From Prevotella denticola (lineage in GTDB: Bacteria > Bacteroidota > Bacteroidia > Bacteroidales > Bacteroidaceae): DNA of 64,000 nt. The stretch covers positions 1,426,501 through 1,490,500 of the forward strand of contig NZ_UGTM01000001.1 in assembly GCF_900454835.1 (NCBI RefSeq), in the 5' to 3' direction. Made by a program: the position numbers and the translations under genes. Below the pieces are notes generated by a model. The model worked only from the letters and a program-made list of their open reading frames with translations. It made no database searches and had not been told where the DNA came from. Below are positions 39,469 through 47,164 of this stretch, piece by piece; position 1 is the stretch's first letter; every line of letters begins with the position of its first letter.

Positions 39469-40665
39469 TTACTTGATGTCGTCGAGGATTGCAGTAATCT
39501 GACCGGAACCTACCGTACGACCACCCTCACGGATAGCGAAACGGAGACCCTCGTTCAGCGCAACCTTGTAAATCAGGTCGACCTCGATCTCAACGTTGTC
39601 ACCAGGCATTACCATCTCAACACCCTCCGGGAGCTTGATCTCACCTGTACAGTCCATTGTACGGAGGTAGAACTGCGGACGGTACTTGTTGCCGAACGGT
39701 GTGTGACGGCCACCCTCTTCCTTCTTCAGAACGTAGATGGAAGCCTTGAAGTGATCGTGAGGAGTGATGGCACCCGGGTGTACGACTACCATACCACGCT
39801 TCACCTCTGCCTTGTCGATACCACGGAGGAGCAGACCTACGTTGTCGCCTGCCTGACCCTGTGCGAGGTTCTTGCGGAACATCTCGACACCTGTGATGAC
39901 AGACTTCTTGTCCTCACCGAGACCGAGCAGCTGGACTTCGTCGCCCACCTTGCATACACCTGTCTCGATACGGCCGGTGGCAACAGTACCACGACCTGTG
40001 ATAGAGAAGACATCTTCAACTGGCATCAAGAACGGCTTGTCAACCTCACGTACAGGCTCCTGAATCCAGGTGTCAACGGTGTCCATGAGCTGCATGACAG
40101 AGTCAACCCACTTCTCAACACCGTTCAATGCGCCGAGCGCAGAACCGCGGATGATCGGGGTATCCTCTTCGTAACCGTACTGCTCGAGGATTTCACGGAC
40201 CTCCATCTCAACGAGGTCGAGCATCTCCTCATCGTCAACCATGTCACACTTGTTCAGGAAGACAACCAGACGAGGCACGTTCACCTGACGGGCGAGCAGC
40301 ACGTGCTCACGGGTCTGAGGCATAGGACCGTCGGTAGCAGCTACAACCAAGATGGCACCGTCCATCTGAGCGGCACCGGTAACCATGTTCTTCACATAGT
40401 CAGCGTGACCCGGACAGTCTACGTGTGCGTAGTGACGTTTTGCTGTTTCGTATTCGATGTGTGCAGAGTTAATGGTAATACCACGCTCTTTCTCCTCCGG
40501 AGCATTGTCAATCTGGTCGAAAGACTTGACATCTTCAGAACCGAAGCCCTTCTCGTGAAGAACCTTTGAGATTGCTGCAGTAAGAGTGGTCTTACCGTGG
40601 TCAACGTGACCGATAGTACCAATGTTTACATGCGGTTTGGTGCGCACGAATTCTTCTTTAGCCAT
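39469..40665 (-). CDS. tuf: Elongation factor Tu
   Basis: The 398-residue GTPase has [14 protein letters not shown] (G1), [12 protein letters not shown] (switch I), DCPGHADY (G3), [10 protein letters not shown] (G4) and the C-terminal beta barrels ending [15 protein letters not shown]. It delivers aminoacyl-tRNA. Four tRNA genes lie just upstream and one downstream on the same strand, so substrate RNAs and carrier are made together. Confidence 0.99.
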   Translation of the reverse strand: MAKEEFVRTKPHVNIGTIGHVDHGKTTLTAAISKVLHEKGFGSEDVKSFDQIDNAPEEKERGITINSAHIEYETAKRHYAHVDCPGHADYVKNMVTGAAQMDGAILVVAATDGPMPQTREHVLLARQVNVPRLVVFLNKCDMVDDEEMLDLVEMEVREILEQYGYEEDTPIIRGSALGALNGVEKWVDSVMQLMDTVDTWIQEPVREVDKPFLMPVEDVFSITGRGTVATGRIETGVCKVGDEVQLLGLGEDKKSVITGVEMFRKNLAQGQAGDNVGLLLRGIDKAEVKRGMVVVHPGAITPHDHFKASIYVLKKEEGGRHTPFGNKYRPQFYLRTMDCTGEIKLPEGVEMVMPGDNVEIEVDLIYKVALNEGLRFAIREGGRTVGSGQITAILDDIK

Positions 40666-40733
40666 AGCTTTTTCCTATTTAATATTAAATGAATAATCTG
40701 TGCTTTTTAGTTACACTCACTGAACGGCGGAAG

Positions 40734-40805
<72 letters not shown>

Positions 40806-40816
40806 AAAACCACGAG

Positions 40817-40889
40817 AGCGGAAAACGGGACTCAAACCCGCGACCCCCAGCTTGGAAGGCTAGTGCTCTATCAACTGAGCTATTTCCGC
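40817..40889 (-). tRNA. tRNA-Gly (TCC)
   Basis: A 73-base cloverleaf with acceptor GCGGAAA/TTTCCGC. The anticodon loop CTTCCAA gives TCC, reading GGA and GGG. It lies 11 bases from tRNA-Thr(GGT). Confidence 0.95.
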
Positions 40890-40906
40890 AGATTACATTT
40901 CCGATG

Positions 40907-40988
40907 TGGGTAGTGATGGATTCGAACCACCGAAGCAAGAAGCAGCAGATTTACAGTCTGCCCCATTTGGCCACTCTGGAAACTACCC
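40907..40988 (-). tRNA. tRNA-Tyr (GTA)
   Basis: An 82-base class II tRNA with acceptor GGGTAGT/ACTACCC, a long variable arm (TGCTTCTTGC region) and an anticodon loop CTGTAAA containing GTA. Confidence 0.96.
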
Positions 40989-41020
40989 GTCATCTCAATG
41001 TGTCCTCTCAGCCAGAGGAG

Positions 41021-41094
41021 AGCCTCTTGTCGGATTCGAACCAACGACCCCGAGATTACAAATCACGTGCTCTGGCCAACTGAGCTAAAGAGGC
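41021..41094 (-). tRNA. tRNA-Thr (TGT)
   Basis: A 74-base cloverleaf with acceptor GCCTCTT/AAGAGGC. The anticodon loop TTTGTAA gives TGT, reading ACA and ACG. It is the first tRNA of the tuf cluster, about 35 bases after the promoter motif at 41135. With tRNA-Thr(GGT), all Thr codons are covered within one operon. Confidence 0.95.
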
Positions 41095-41134
41095 GTTACT
41101 TTGCAGCCGAAGGCTACTTGTCGTAAAACGGCTG

Positions 41135-41165
41135 CAAAGGTAAGGCTTTTATTTTAATCCCCAAA
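41135..41165 (-). promoter_or_regulatory. Promoter of the tRNA-tuf cluster
   Basis: TTTG (41162-41165), 19 bases, TACCTTTG (41135-41142) on the minus strand. Just downstream, GCAGCCG (41103-41109) and CGGCTGC (41129-41135) can pair in the leader. It gives the tRNAs and tuf a start independent of hpf. Confidence 0.75.
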
Positions 41166-41182
41166 ATATTTCAAGGATTTTT

Positions 41183-41482
41183 TCAACGCTTTCTCTGTTT
41201 TTCCTTATGCTTGGTAAGCTGGACCTTCATCGCATCCAGACACAGGTCGACACCTTCCTCGAACGTGTCGCAGGTCTTCTCCACGAACAGCGTCGTACCG
41301 GGAACGGTGACGGAAAGGCTCGTGGTCTTATTTAATGCGGTGGCCGGCTTCTCCACCTTCAACTGCACCTCTACTTTCTGAATGTCTTCGTAAGACTTTT
41401 CCAACTTTTCGGCCTTCTTGTTGATGAAGGCCTGTAACTTCTCGGTAGTGTCGAAATGAATCGACTGAATCTTAATTTCCAT
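41183..41482 (-). CDS. hpf: Ribosome hibernation-promoting factor (short HPF/RaiA family)
   Basis: Start set at ATG 41482 (MEIKIQSIHFDTTEKLQAFI), because GGAGGT at 41487-41492 lies 4 bases before it; the upstream 14 codons overlap the recombinase end. The 99-residue protein is a beta-alpha-beta-beta-beta-alpha RaiA domain (KLEKSYEDIQKVEVQLKVEK, KTCDTFEEGVDLCLDAMKVQ) with a basic tail and no long-form C-terminal domain. It blocks the decoding centre of resting ribosomes. It lies between xerC-like and the tRNA-tuf cluster. Confidence 0.9.
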   Translation of the reverse strand: MEIKIQSIHFDTTEKLQAFINKKAEKLEKSYEDIQKVEVQLKVEKPATALNKTTSLSVTVPGTTLFVEKTCDTFEEGVDLCLDAMKVQLTKHKEKQRKR

Positions 41483-41504
41483 AGGTACCTCCGTTTTTAA
41501 AAGG

Positions 41505-42383
41505 TTAAGCCCTTGGATGGGCATTCTTATAGACTTTCTTCAGCTGCTCGAAAGTGGTATGCGTGTAGATCTCCGTCGTCGACAGACTCTCATGCCCGAG
41601 CAGCTTCTTCACACTTTCCAGTCCTGCCTCATGATTGAGCATCGCCGTGGCGAACGTGTGGCGGAGAACATGCGGCGTGCGCTTCTTCAGCGTCGACACT
41701 TTCGATAGGTTCTTCTTCACCAGCGCCCTCACCTGTGCATTCGTTATCCGTTCACCCTTCTCCGTACGGAACAGGGTCGGGGAGCTGTCTCCCGTCCTGG
41801 CATCACGCACACACCGGTAGGCGGCGAGCGTCTCTTCCAGCTCCTTGCCGAAAGGAATGATACGCTGCTTGTTCCGCTTGCCGGTCACTTTCAGCTCGCA
41901 GGTGACATCGTCGACATCCCTGTCGTCCAGTCCTGTCAGCTCCGACAGGCGGATGCCTGTCTCGTAGAACGTCACAATCAGCGTGCGGGCAAGCACGTCT
42001 TCATAGCCGTCTGTCCACATCGCCGGGTCCAGCAGCTGTTCCATCTCCGATTCCTTGAGGAACTGCGGAAGGGGCTTCTGCCGTCTGGGACCTTGCAGGC
42101 CGTGGACAGGGTCCTTGCTGACAAGTCCGCATCGGAGGGCGAACCGGTAGAAAGACCGCAATGCACTGATCCGCCGGTTGACGGATGATGCGGCGTTGCC
42201 CTTGTCCATCATGTCCTCCATCCAGTCTCTGACGACATCCGTGTCTACAGACTCCCAGGTAATCTGCGGGTCGAGTTCCTGGCAGAACCGCTCGAACGCT
42301 TCCAGGTCCTTGCGGTAGCTGATTACGGTCATCGGGGAATAGTTCCGCTCTAACCTCAAGTAATCCAAGAACATATCAATCAT
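41505..42383 (-). CDS. xerC: Tyrosine recombinase, XerC/XerD type
   Basis: The 292-residue enzyme has an N-terminal SAM-like core-binding domain (MFLDYLRLERNYSPMTVISY) and a C-terminal catalytic domain with the full active set: R145 (TGIRLSEL), K169 (TGKRNKQR), H238 and R241 (HVLRHTFA), H264 (LLGHESLS) and Y273 (TEIYTH). This is the Xer pattern for resolving chromosome dimers at dif. The rpsU-xer-hpf order is a stable chromosomal one, so a housekeeping Xer is more likely than an integrase. The longer frame begins with GTG at 42389; ATG 42383 is preferred. XerC versus XerD cannot be told here. Confidence 0.88.
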   Translation of the reverse strand: MIDMFLDYLRLERNYSPMTVISYRKDLEAFERFCQELDPQITWESVDTDVVRDWMEDMMDKGNAASSVNRRISALRSFYRFALRCGLVSKDPVHGLQGPRRQKPLPQFLKESEMEQLLDPAMWTDGYEDVLARTLIVTFYETGIRLSELTGLDDRDVDDVTCELKVTGKRNKQRIIPFGKELEETLAAYRCVRDARTGDSSPTLFRTEKGERITNAQVRALVKKNLSKVSTLKKRTPHVLRHTFATAMLNHEAGLESVKKLLGHESLSTTEIYTHTTFEQLKKVYKNAHPRA

Positions 42384-42458
42384 CGGCACATTGTCGGATC
42401 GTTTATGGCAACGAATTTACGGAAATTAATCCGGACTACCAAATTTTCAAGGAAGATT

Positions 42459-42650
42459 TTACTCCTCTGCGTCGCGAAGCTTCTGTACGTAAACGGCGTG
42501 TTCCATTTTCAGGCGCTTCTTGACAGATGGCTTGTCAAACTGCTGACGAGCACGGAGCTCTTTTACGACACCTGTCTTCTCAAACTTTCTCTTGAACTTC
42601 TTGAGCGCGCGCTCGATGTTCTCGCCGTCCTTTACTGGTACAATAATCAT
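42459..42650 (-). CDS. rpsU: 30S ribosomal protein S21
   Basis: The 63-residue S21, MIIVPVKDGENIERALKKFK ... KRLKMEHAVYVQKLRDAEE, sits near the 16S 3' end. In Bacteroidota it helps hide the anti-Shine-Dalgarno sequence. Work in Flavobacteria describes rpsU with a strong Shine-Dalgarno for self-regulation. Here the leader before the ATG is AT-rich and has none, so that loop may differ in this lineage. It has its own promoter. Confidence 0.96.
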   Translation of the reverse strand: MIIVPVKDGENIERALKKFKRKFEKTGVVKELRARQQFDKPSVKKRLKMEHAVYVQKLRDAEE

Positions 42651-42717
42651 GCTTTTTGTTTTAAATTATTTATTGATTAAACATCTGCGAAAGGGCATGA
42701 TACCACTTTTGCGCCTG

Positions 42718-42749
42718 CAAAGTTACACTTAATTCTCCTAACCGCCAAA
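42718..42749 (-). promoter_or_regulatory. Promoter of rpsU
   Basis: TTTG (42746-42749), 20 bases, TAACTTTG (42718-42725) on the minus strand, followed by C. The leader to the rpsU ATG is about 60 bases. Confidence 0.8.
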
Positions 42750-43340
42750 CAATTGCGGATTTTTCATCCGGACAGGGTCTTAAAACAGTTAAAACGGCTT
42801 TACAGGGGACTATCTTCCCAAAAGAGCCGGGCAGCACCTTATTAATAATGTCATCCAAAGCCATATCCATGATGGATCGCCTGCCCCGGCTTCCGGCAAT
42901 ATACTTCATAATCAGCCGCATGACATTGAAAACATCCGCAATCGGCAGAATAAAGCATATTATATTCTGCCGCAACAGGATTTTTTGCACCATTGCGGCA
43001 GAATCAAACATAAAATCATTCATACAACCCAAAGACTGCCTACAACAAAAGTACATTTTCGATTTGCTGTCATTTTTTGATATTCTTCATGCGTACATTG
43101 TGTATCATCTTGTCATGCATTTCTAAAGCCTGACGGCATTATAATGCCTGACGGAGTCCGTACCGGGCTTGACACCGAGGATGAATCCCACCTGCATCCA
43201 TGGCGTTTGCCATCAACATACTGACAGAGAATGCCCTACCGGCATTTCAAACAGGATAAAACAAAAAACGTAACACGTGTTTCACAACAGATGTTACGCT
43301 ATAAACTTAGAGAGTTGTAAAATCATTCAATCAGGTTATT
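42750..43340. other. Gene-free region with inverted GGCAGAAT repeats
   Basis: No supported gene lies in this 590-base part of the gap. GGCAGAATA (42944-42952) pairs with TATTCTGCC (42963-42971), and a third copy, GCGGCAGAAT, occurs at 42995-43004, so alternative hairpins are possible. The rest shows no promoter box I could place. Confidence 0.5.
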
Positions 43341-43342
43341 TT

Positions 43343-43350
43343 TACCTTTG
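43343..43350 (+). promoter_or_regulatory. Promoter -7 box before candidate RNA
   Basis: TACCTTTG followed by TG on the plus strand, 3 bases before the first stem of the candidate RNA. It matches TAnnTTTG; no exact TTTG lies 19-20 bases upstream. Confidence 0.5.
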
Positions 43351-43353
43351 TGC

Positions 43354-43560
43354 CTCTCGCCAGAGGTCACGACGAATTTATGTTGTCTGGTAAAAGAGTA
43401 TCACATAATTTCATTGTCGAGAACACTGCCTGTCATCTGCCCCTGCAGCTTCGCTGCCAAAGCCAATAAGCATACAGGCGGAAACCGACTAAGGAGAACA
43501 CATTAAGAGTGACTTATAGGTAACTGGCGTGCAAGCCCATCACGCATGAATCTCCTTATA
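43354..43560 (+). ncRNA. Candidate structured RNA of about 205 bases
   Basis: The segment has no supported reading frame but several perfect stems. CCTCT/AGAGG is at 43353-43366. GTCG (43416-43419) pairs with CGAC (43486-43489). Inside it GCCTGT (43428-43433) pairs with ACAGGC (43474-43479), capped by GCAGC-TTC-GCTGC (43445-43457). TAAGGAGA (43490-43497) pairs with TCTCCTTA (43551-43558) around an inner GCGTG/CACGC hairpin (43527-43545). CGCCAG (43358-43363) could instead pair with CTGGCG (43524-43529), which would give a long rod like 6S RNA. A -7 box lies just upstream. It does not match tmRNA, RNase P RNA or SRP RNA motifs I know. A 6S-like RNA (Bacteroidales-1 type) or a new sRNA are the leading ideas. 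No clear T-run terminator follows. Confidence 0.4.
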
Positions 43561-43724
43561 TTATTATATTACCTGTTTTTCTCATCAGGAGTCTGCTAAT
43601 ATTCTCATCGCCCTGTTCTTCTCAGCAGGTCTCTCTCCTGCCCCTACTGACAGCAATGAGACCGGCTGCCGGTTTACGACTTCCTGTATCGGCGAAGACG
43701 TGTTGCAAAGTTATGGAACAGCAC

Positions 43725-43765
43725 GAAAAAACGCCGCACAAAGACCTTGAAATCTTTGTGCGGCG
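43725..43765 (-). terminator. Strong terminator of the TPR/HTH regulator gene
   Basis: CGCCGCACAAAGA (43732-43744) and TCTTTGTGCGGCG (43753-43765) form a perfect 13-bp stem with an 8-base loop. It is followed on the minus strand by a run of T. It lies 110 bases after the regulator's stop codon. Confidence 0.92.
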
Positions 43766-43874
43766 AGAGAGAATTGTCAAACCAGGCTGGAATTTACCCC
43801 CTCGAAACAAAATTTAACAATCTGAAAACCAATTTGTTACATACAACAACAGGTTTTTTGACATCAAGAAAAGG

Positions 43875-45494
43875 TCATGCGCTGATATTCGTGTCATCTC
43901 CCTGCTGTTTCTGCCGGCGTATGTTGTAACGCATGGTGCGGATGCTGCCGTTGGAGACGTTCATGATCCGGGCAATCTCGGCATCGTTGTAGCCCTTCTT
44001 CCAGAGATAGAAGAAGATGGTGGGCTTCGCCGTCAGCTTCTCGCTCAGGGTGGCGAAGACATCCGGATCGATGAAACGTGCGTAGCAGATGTAGCGTTCC
44101 TGCGTGTCCTTGTCCCAGCCTTCCATCGTGGCCGTACCCCGTTCTATCGATTCGTAGAGGGGCTTTCCGTCGATGATCCGGTCGGCCTGCGTCTTGGAGT
44201 ATTCCTTCACCTGTCCCTTGAGCTTCTCTATCTCGTGCGTCTGCCGGTAGGTCTTCCGCCTGAGCTTTCCCATCCGTTCGCGCGACCTGCGGATGTACCG
44301 CCGTGCCAGCAGGAACACATATCCGCCTGCCAGCAGGACGACGATGCCGGCGAACGTCATCCGCAGGCGGTTCTGCCGCTGGTTTTCCTGTTCCAGTTTG
44401 CGTGCGAGGTAATCGCGCTCCTGCACGGAGGCCTCGTTGAGCAGCCGGGCGTTGTGCCGTGCCAGTGCCGTGCCTACCGTATCGAGCCGGCGGCGTGCGT
44501 GCAGCTCTTCGTCCTTTGCCCCCATGTCGCTGTAGAACCGTGCCAGCGACCTGAGGAAACTTACCATCGGGGTGCGGTAGCTGCCGTCAGCACGGTAGAG
44601 GGAATCGGCCAGCGTCACGGACCGCTGCAGACATCGCTGGGTGTCGGCCGGGCGGTGCTCCATCCATGCGATGCGTGCCAGCCCCAGCTGGGCGTCCGGC
44701 ATCCGTCCGTCGGCTATCAGGGCGTGTGAGAGATAGTATTTCGCCTTCGGCAGGTCGTTCTGTTCCAGGTAGTAGCTGCCGAACACCTCGTTGAAAATGT
44801 CGAACCGGTGGTCGTTGAACTTCGCCCTTTCACGGATGGCGAGCCGCAGATAGTAGTCGGCGCTGTCCTTCTGGCCGTTCTGCCGGAAGATGGTGGAGAT
44901 GTCGTAGTGGGTGACGAGCTGCCCCACGGGGTCGTCCCTGCTGTCCATGAGCCTCACCATCTGCTGCATATAGCGGACGGCCATGTCGAAGTTGCCGAGC
45001 TGCTCGTAGACGGTGCTGAGCTGCTGGTAGAGACGTGCGCGGAACTCCGGGTCGTCATCGGGGAGGATGAGGAGGGCGTTCTCCAGCGCCACCATGCCTT
45101 CCACGGGCTTTCCGTAGCAGAGGTTGCTGATCATTCCCTGCCAGTAATAGCTCTCGGCCAGCTTCGGGCTGTCGTGCCGCTCCAGTTTCTGTACGGCGGT
45201 CGTGATGACGGAGTCGAGGCGGGGCGGGAAGCTCTGCGTCATATAGTTCAGAAAGAACTGCGCCTTGGCCTTGGCCAGCAGCATCCGTCCCTCTTCCTCT
45301 TCCTCGTCCGACAGGCCGCCACAGGCCAGTATGCTGTCAGTCCGGTGAAGGACGACCGCTGCCAGTTTGGGGTTGTCCGACTCCTTCTCTATCTTCCGGA
45401 GGGAGGGGTTACCGCTGCAGGCGGCAAGGAACACGATTGTCAGGACAGCGATCCACAGGCTTCTGTTCGTGCTCTCGTTTCTCTTCCGGTTCAT
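43875..45494 (-). CDS. TPR lipoprotein-like membrane regulator with C-terminal HTH
   Basis: Start set at ATG 45494 (MNRKRNESTNRSLWIAVLTI), which gives a leader of about 25 bases from the promoter at 45525; ATG 45518 would be almost on the transcription start. The 539-residue protein has a signal with lipobox LAACSG (Cys 26), tetratricopeptide-like helical repeats from about 45 to 340, a membrane helix near 378-397 (FAGIVVLLAGGYVFLLARRY), a short coiled coil, and a C-terminal LuxR-like helix-turn-helix (GYNDAEIARIMNVSNGSIRTMR) near 500-520. Sensor outside and DNA-binding domain inside is a known Bacteroidota design; the ligand and targets are unknown. If the Cys is lipidated the orientation needs checking. 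Confidence 0.8.
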   Translation of the reverse strand: MNRKRNESTNRSLWIAVLTIVFLAACSGNPSLRKIEKESDNPKLAAVVLHRTDSILACGGLSDEEEEEGRMLLAKAKAQFFLNYMTQSFPPRLDSVITTAVQKLERHDSPKLAESYYWQGMISNLCYGKPVEGMVALENALLILPDDDPEFRARLYQQLSTVYEQLGNFDMAVRYMQQMVRLMDSRDDPVGQLVTHYDISTIFRQNGQKDSADYYLRLAIRERAKFNDHRFDIFNEVFGSYYLEQNDLPKAKYYLSHALIADGRMPDAQLGLARIAWMEHRPADTQRCLQRSVTLADSLYRADGSYRTPMVSFLRSLARFYSDMGAKDEELHARRRLDTVGTALARHNARLLNEASVQERDYLARKLEQENQRQNRLRMTFAGIVVLLAGGYVFLLARRYIRRSRERMGKLRRKTYRQTHEIEKLKGQVKEYSKTQADRIIDGKPLYESIERGTATMEGWDKDTQERYICYARFIDPDVFATLSEKLTAKPTIFFYLWKKGYNDAEIARIMNVSNGSIRTMRYNIRRQKQQGDDTNISA

Positions 45495-45524
45495 TCTGTC
45501 AGATCTGTTTTGTTCCATAGTCTG

Positions 45525-45532
45525 CAAAGTTA
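45525..45532 (-). promoter_or_regulatory. Promoter -7 box of the TPR/HTH gene
   Basis: TAACTTTG followed by CAG on the minus strand. It places transcription start at about 45519, supporting the internal ATG at 45494 as the start codon. Confidence 0.65.
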
Positions 45533-45539
45533 AACAATC

Positions 45540-45896
45540 TTTTGCAGACTATGGCTTTTTACCCGAGGTTTGCGTTTCCCTCCCGGCCTATTTGCATAAT
45601 CCGGACAGTTCTTTGCTGTTTCCCGGCAAAGTCCGGCTGCATACGATTCGCCCTGCGGCCAAGAAATCAAGCAGTCCAATTCAGACCGAAGAGGGATGAA
45701 ATCCGTCTTGATGACTTTTTGCTTTTTACCCTTTTCGTTTCCTAAATATCCACAATCATCCCAATCAGCAGATGCTATGCTTGAAACTCGTCCTGTTAGT
45801 ACATATACACAAGGAAGAAGGTACTCAGACAGCCTATAGGAAGGGTAACAGAAAATCTTCCAGACAAAGGTTTCCTTTGTTTTATATTACATGAGA
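45540..45896. other. Gene-free spacer with one stable hairpin
   Basis: No gene is seen. CCGGAC (45601-45606) and GTCCGG (45631-45636) enclose an inner TTTGC/GCAAA stem. The remainder is AT-rich spacer between the TPR/HTH gene and the 3' end of the Fic gene. Confidence 0.4.
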
Positions 45897-45932
45897 AAGG
45901 GCCACTTGGACAGTGAAGTCCAGATGGCCCTT
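45897..45932 (-). terminator. Terminator after the Fic gene
   Basis: AAGGGCCA and TGGCCCTT pair, continuing through TTGGAC/GTCCAG with one mismatch, and are followed by TTTC on the minus strand. It begins 12 bases after the Fic stop. Confidence 0.8.
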
Positions 45933-45943
45933 CATTTAATTGT

Positions 45944-46777
45944 TTATCTGGGGAAATGCCGGCGGTGTTTCTGTTCCTCCTCATCTTCCATGGACAACTT
46001 GTAGTTCTCGATTTCCTGTTGGAGGTTCTTGGCGTGCTCCTTGAACATGAAGTCCTGGAACGGTACACTCGAATCTTCCTCCCTTGACTTCACCAAGGCA
46101 TTGATATATCCGGCCTTGTCCTCTTTCAGAACTTTATTGGGAACCAACCCAAACTCATTCTGAAGATGATTCATGATCAACCTCGACATTCTTCCGTTGC
46201 CGTCTACCCATGGATGAATCGTCACGAGTTTCAGATGTGCGTCAAAACTCAGACAATACTGCCCATATACATCAGGATTCTTTAAGAGATGCTCTCGTCT
46301 CTCATTCATCTCCCCGCAGAACTCTTTCAGCTTCTGTGGCACCTTCAGATAATTCATATAGGATTTTCCATCCTGTCCGGCTGTTACGTTTACCAGGCGT
46401 AAATCTCCTTTTGAAGAATCGAAGGTACCGGCAAGCGTGTTATATGTAGTACCGGTTCTCCGCATTACTATTGACGAAAGTTGCTTTAGCATATCAACAG
46501 AGAAGGGTGTATGTTCCTTTGCCAGTTCCATGCTTTGCTCATAAGCGTCTTTCAAGTCAAGGTTCATGTTTTGTTCTATGATGTTTTTCCCTTTGGCTGT
46601 AATGCCTTCGTCAAAGAGCAGCTGGTTCTCCACCTCGCTCATTGTTGAACCTTCTATGGCCGTTGAATGCGTTATGATGGAATACAGACAAAACTTTCCA
46701 TAATCTATCTGTTCCTGGAAGCCCAGTTTCCTATGTTCTTCCAGTATCTCGAGAAATTCTTGCTTATTCATAATCAT
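45944..46777 (-). CDS. Fic family protein (predicted AMP-transferase)
   Basis: The 277-residue protein contains the complete Fic motif HPWVDGNGRMSR (H188) that transfers AMP or a related group from a nucleotide to a protein hydroxyl. An N-terminal STAIEG (38-43) fits the (S/T)xxxE(G/N) inhibitory helix, whose Glu (E42) blocks ATP gamma-phosphate binding. This makes it a self-inhibited class II Fic. The C-terminus is a Lys/Glu-rich helix and ends in RHRRHFPR-like basic residues. It is a single-gene unit without an adjacent antitoxin, in keeping with the built-in inhibitor. Starts 46777 and 46771 are both possible. The target protein is unknown. Confidence 0.92.
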   Translation of the reverse strand: MIMNKQEFLEILEEHRKLGFQEQIDYGKFCLYSIITHSTAIEGSTMSEVENQLLFDEGITAKGKNIIEQNMNLDLKDAYEQSMELAKEHTPFSVDMLKQLSSIVMRRTGTTYNTLAGTFDSSKGDLRLVNVTAGQDGKSYMNYLKVPQKLKEFCGEMNERREHLLKNPDVYGQYCLSFDAHLKLVTIHPWVDGNGRMSRLIMNHLQNEFGLVPNKVLKEDKAGYINALVKSREEDSSVPFQDFMFKEHAKNLQQEIENYKLSMEDEEEQKHRRHFPR

Positions 46778-46793
46778 CTTGCATTTATGACGG

Positions 46794-46801
46794 CAAATAT
46801 A
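46794..46801 (-). promoter_or_regulatory. Promoter -7 box of the Fic gene
   Basis: TATATTTG followed by CC on the minus strand; the transcript would start about 10-15 bases before the ATG. ATTG lies 20 bases upstream as a possible weak -33 box. Confidence 0.6.
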
Positions 46802-47015
46802 CTAACTTATACGGAGTAATACAATTTTTTCTGCAAGAAAAAACCCGTCCTGCCGGATAACGCAGCATTGACGTTTATGATTTAAAACGAATATCCGCAA
46901 GTACGTGTCAAGGATACATAAGCCCGCAATTTTTATACCAAGGATTGATTGTCCAGGCAGAATAAACTTTGCTGACTGGGATGATTTCGGGATATTCAAA
47001 TTTACTTTTCCAACA

Positions 47016-47124
47016 TTCCCAACCGGCCGGGAACTGGATTCCCAAGCCTTGGGAACAGAAGTCCCGACCGGTTGGGAACAGCATTCCCGACCGACTGGGA
47101 ACAGCAACTCCGACCGGCCGGGAA
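47016..47124. repeat. Array C: five 18-bp palindromes at 23-bp spacing
   Basis: Palindromes at 47016-47033 (TTCCCAACCGGCCGGGAA), 47039-47055, 47061-47078, 47084-47101 and 47107-47124 share TTCCC...GGGAA arms, with variable centres. They are separated by 5-6-base spacers such as CTGGA, CAGAA and CAGCA. The array lies between the Fic promoter and the 3' end of aminopeptidase P. The same arms recur in array D (62374-62436). Confidence 0.9.
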
Positions 47125-47164
47125 AAACTACAGAACCGGCAGAACAAGGAGAAAGGAGACGGCC

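Noticed and set aside
41505-42383. Tyrosine recombinase as a mobile-element integrase
   Set aside because: No attachment repeats or cargo around it, and its place between rpsU and hpf is a stable chromosomal setting.
42670-43056. 128-codon minus-strand frame upstream of rpsU
   Set aside because: It overlaps the rpsU promoter and its -33/-7 boxes, contains an inverted repeat, and its translation has no domain-like pattern; most likely chance.
43354-43560. tmRNA, RNase P RNA or SRP RNA as identity of the candidate RNA
   Set aside because: No tRNA-like ends or tag frame, no GAGGAAAGTCC-type P4 sequence, and no GGAAG-type SRP apical motif were found.
43706-43713. TAACTTTG -7-like box on the minus strand
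   Set aside because: No TTTG at 19-20 bases, it lies just behind the strong terminator, and no gene follows for 1 kb; kept only as a possibility for an antisense transcript to the candidate RNA.
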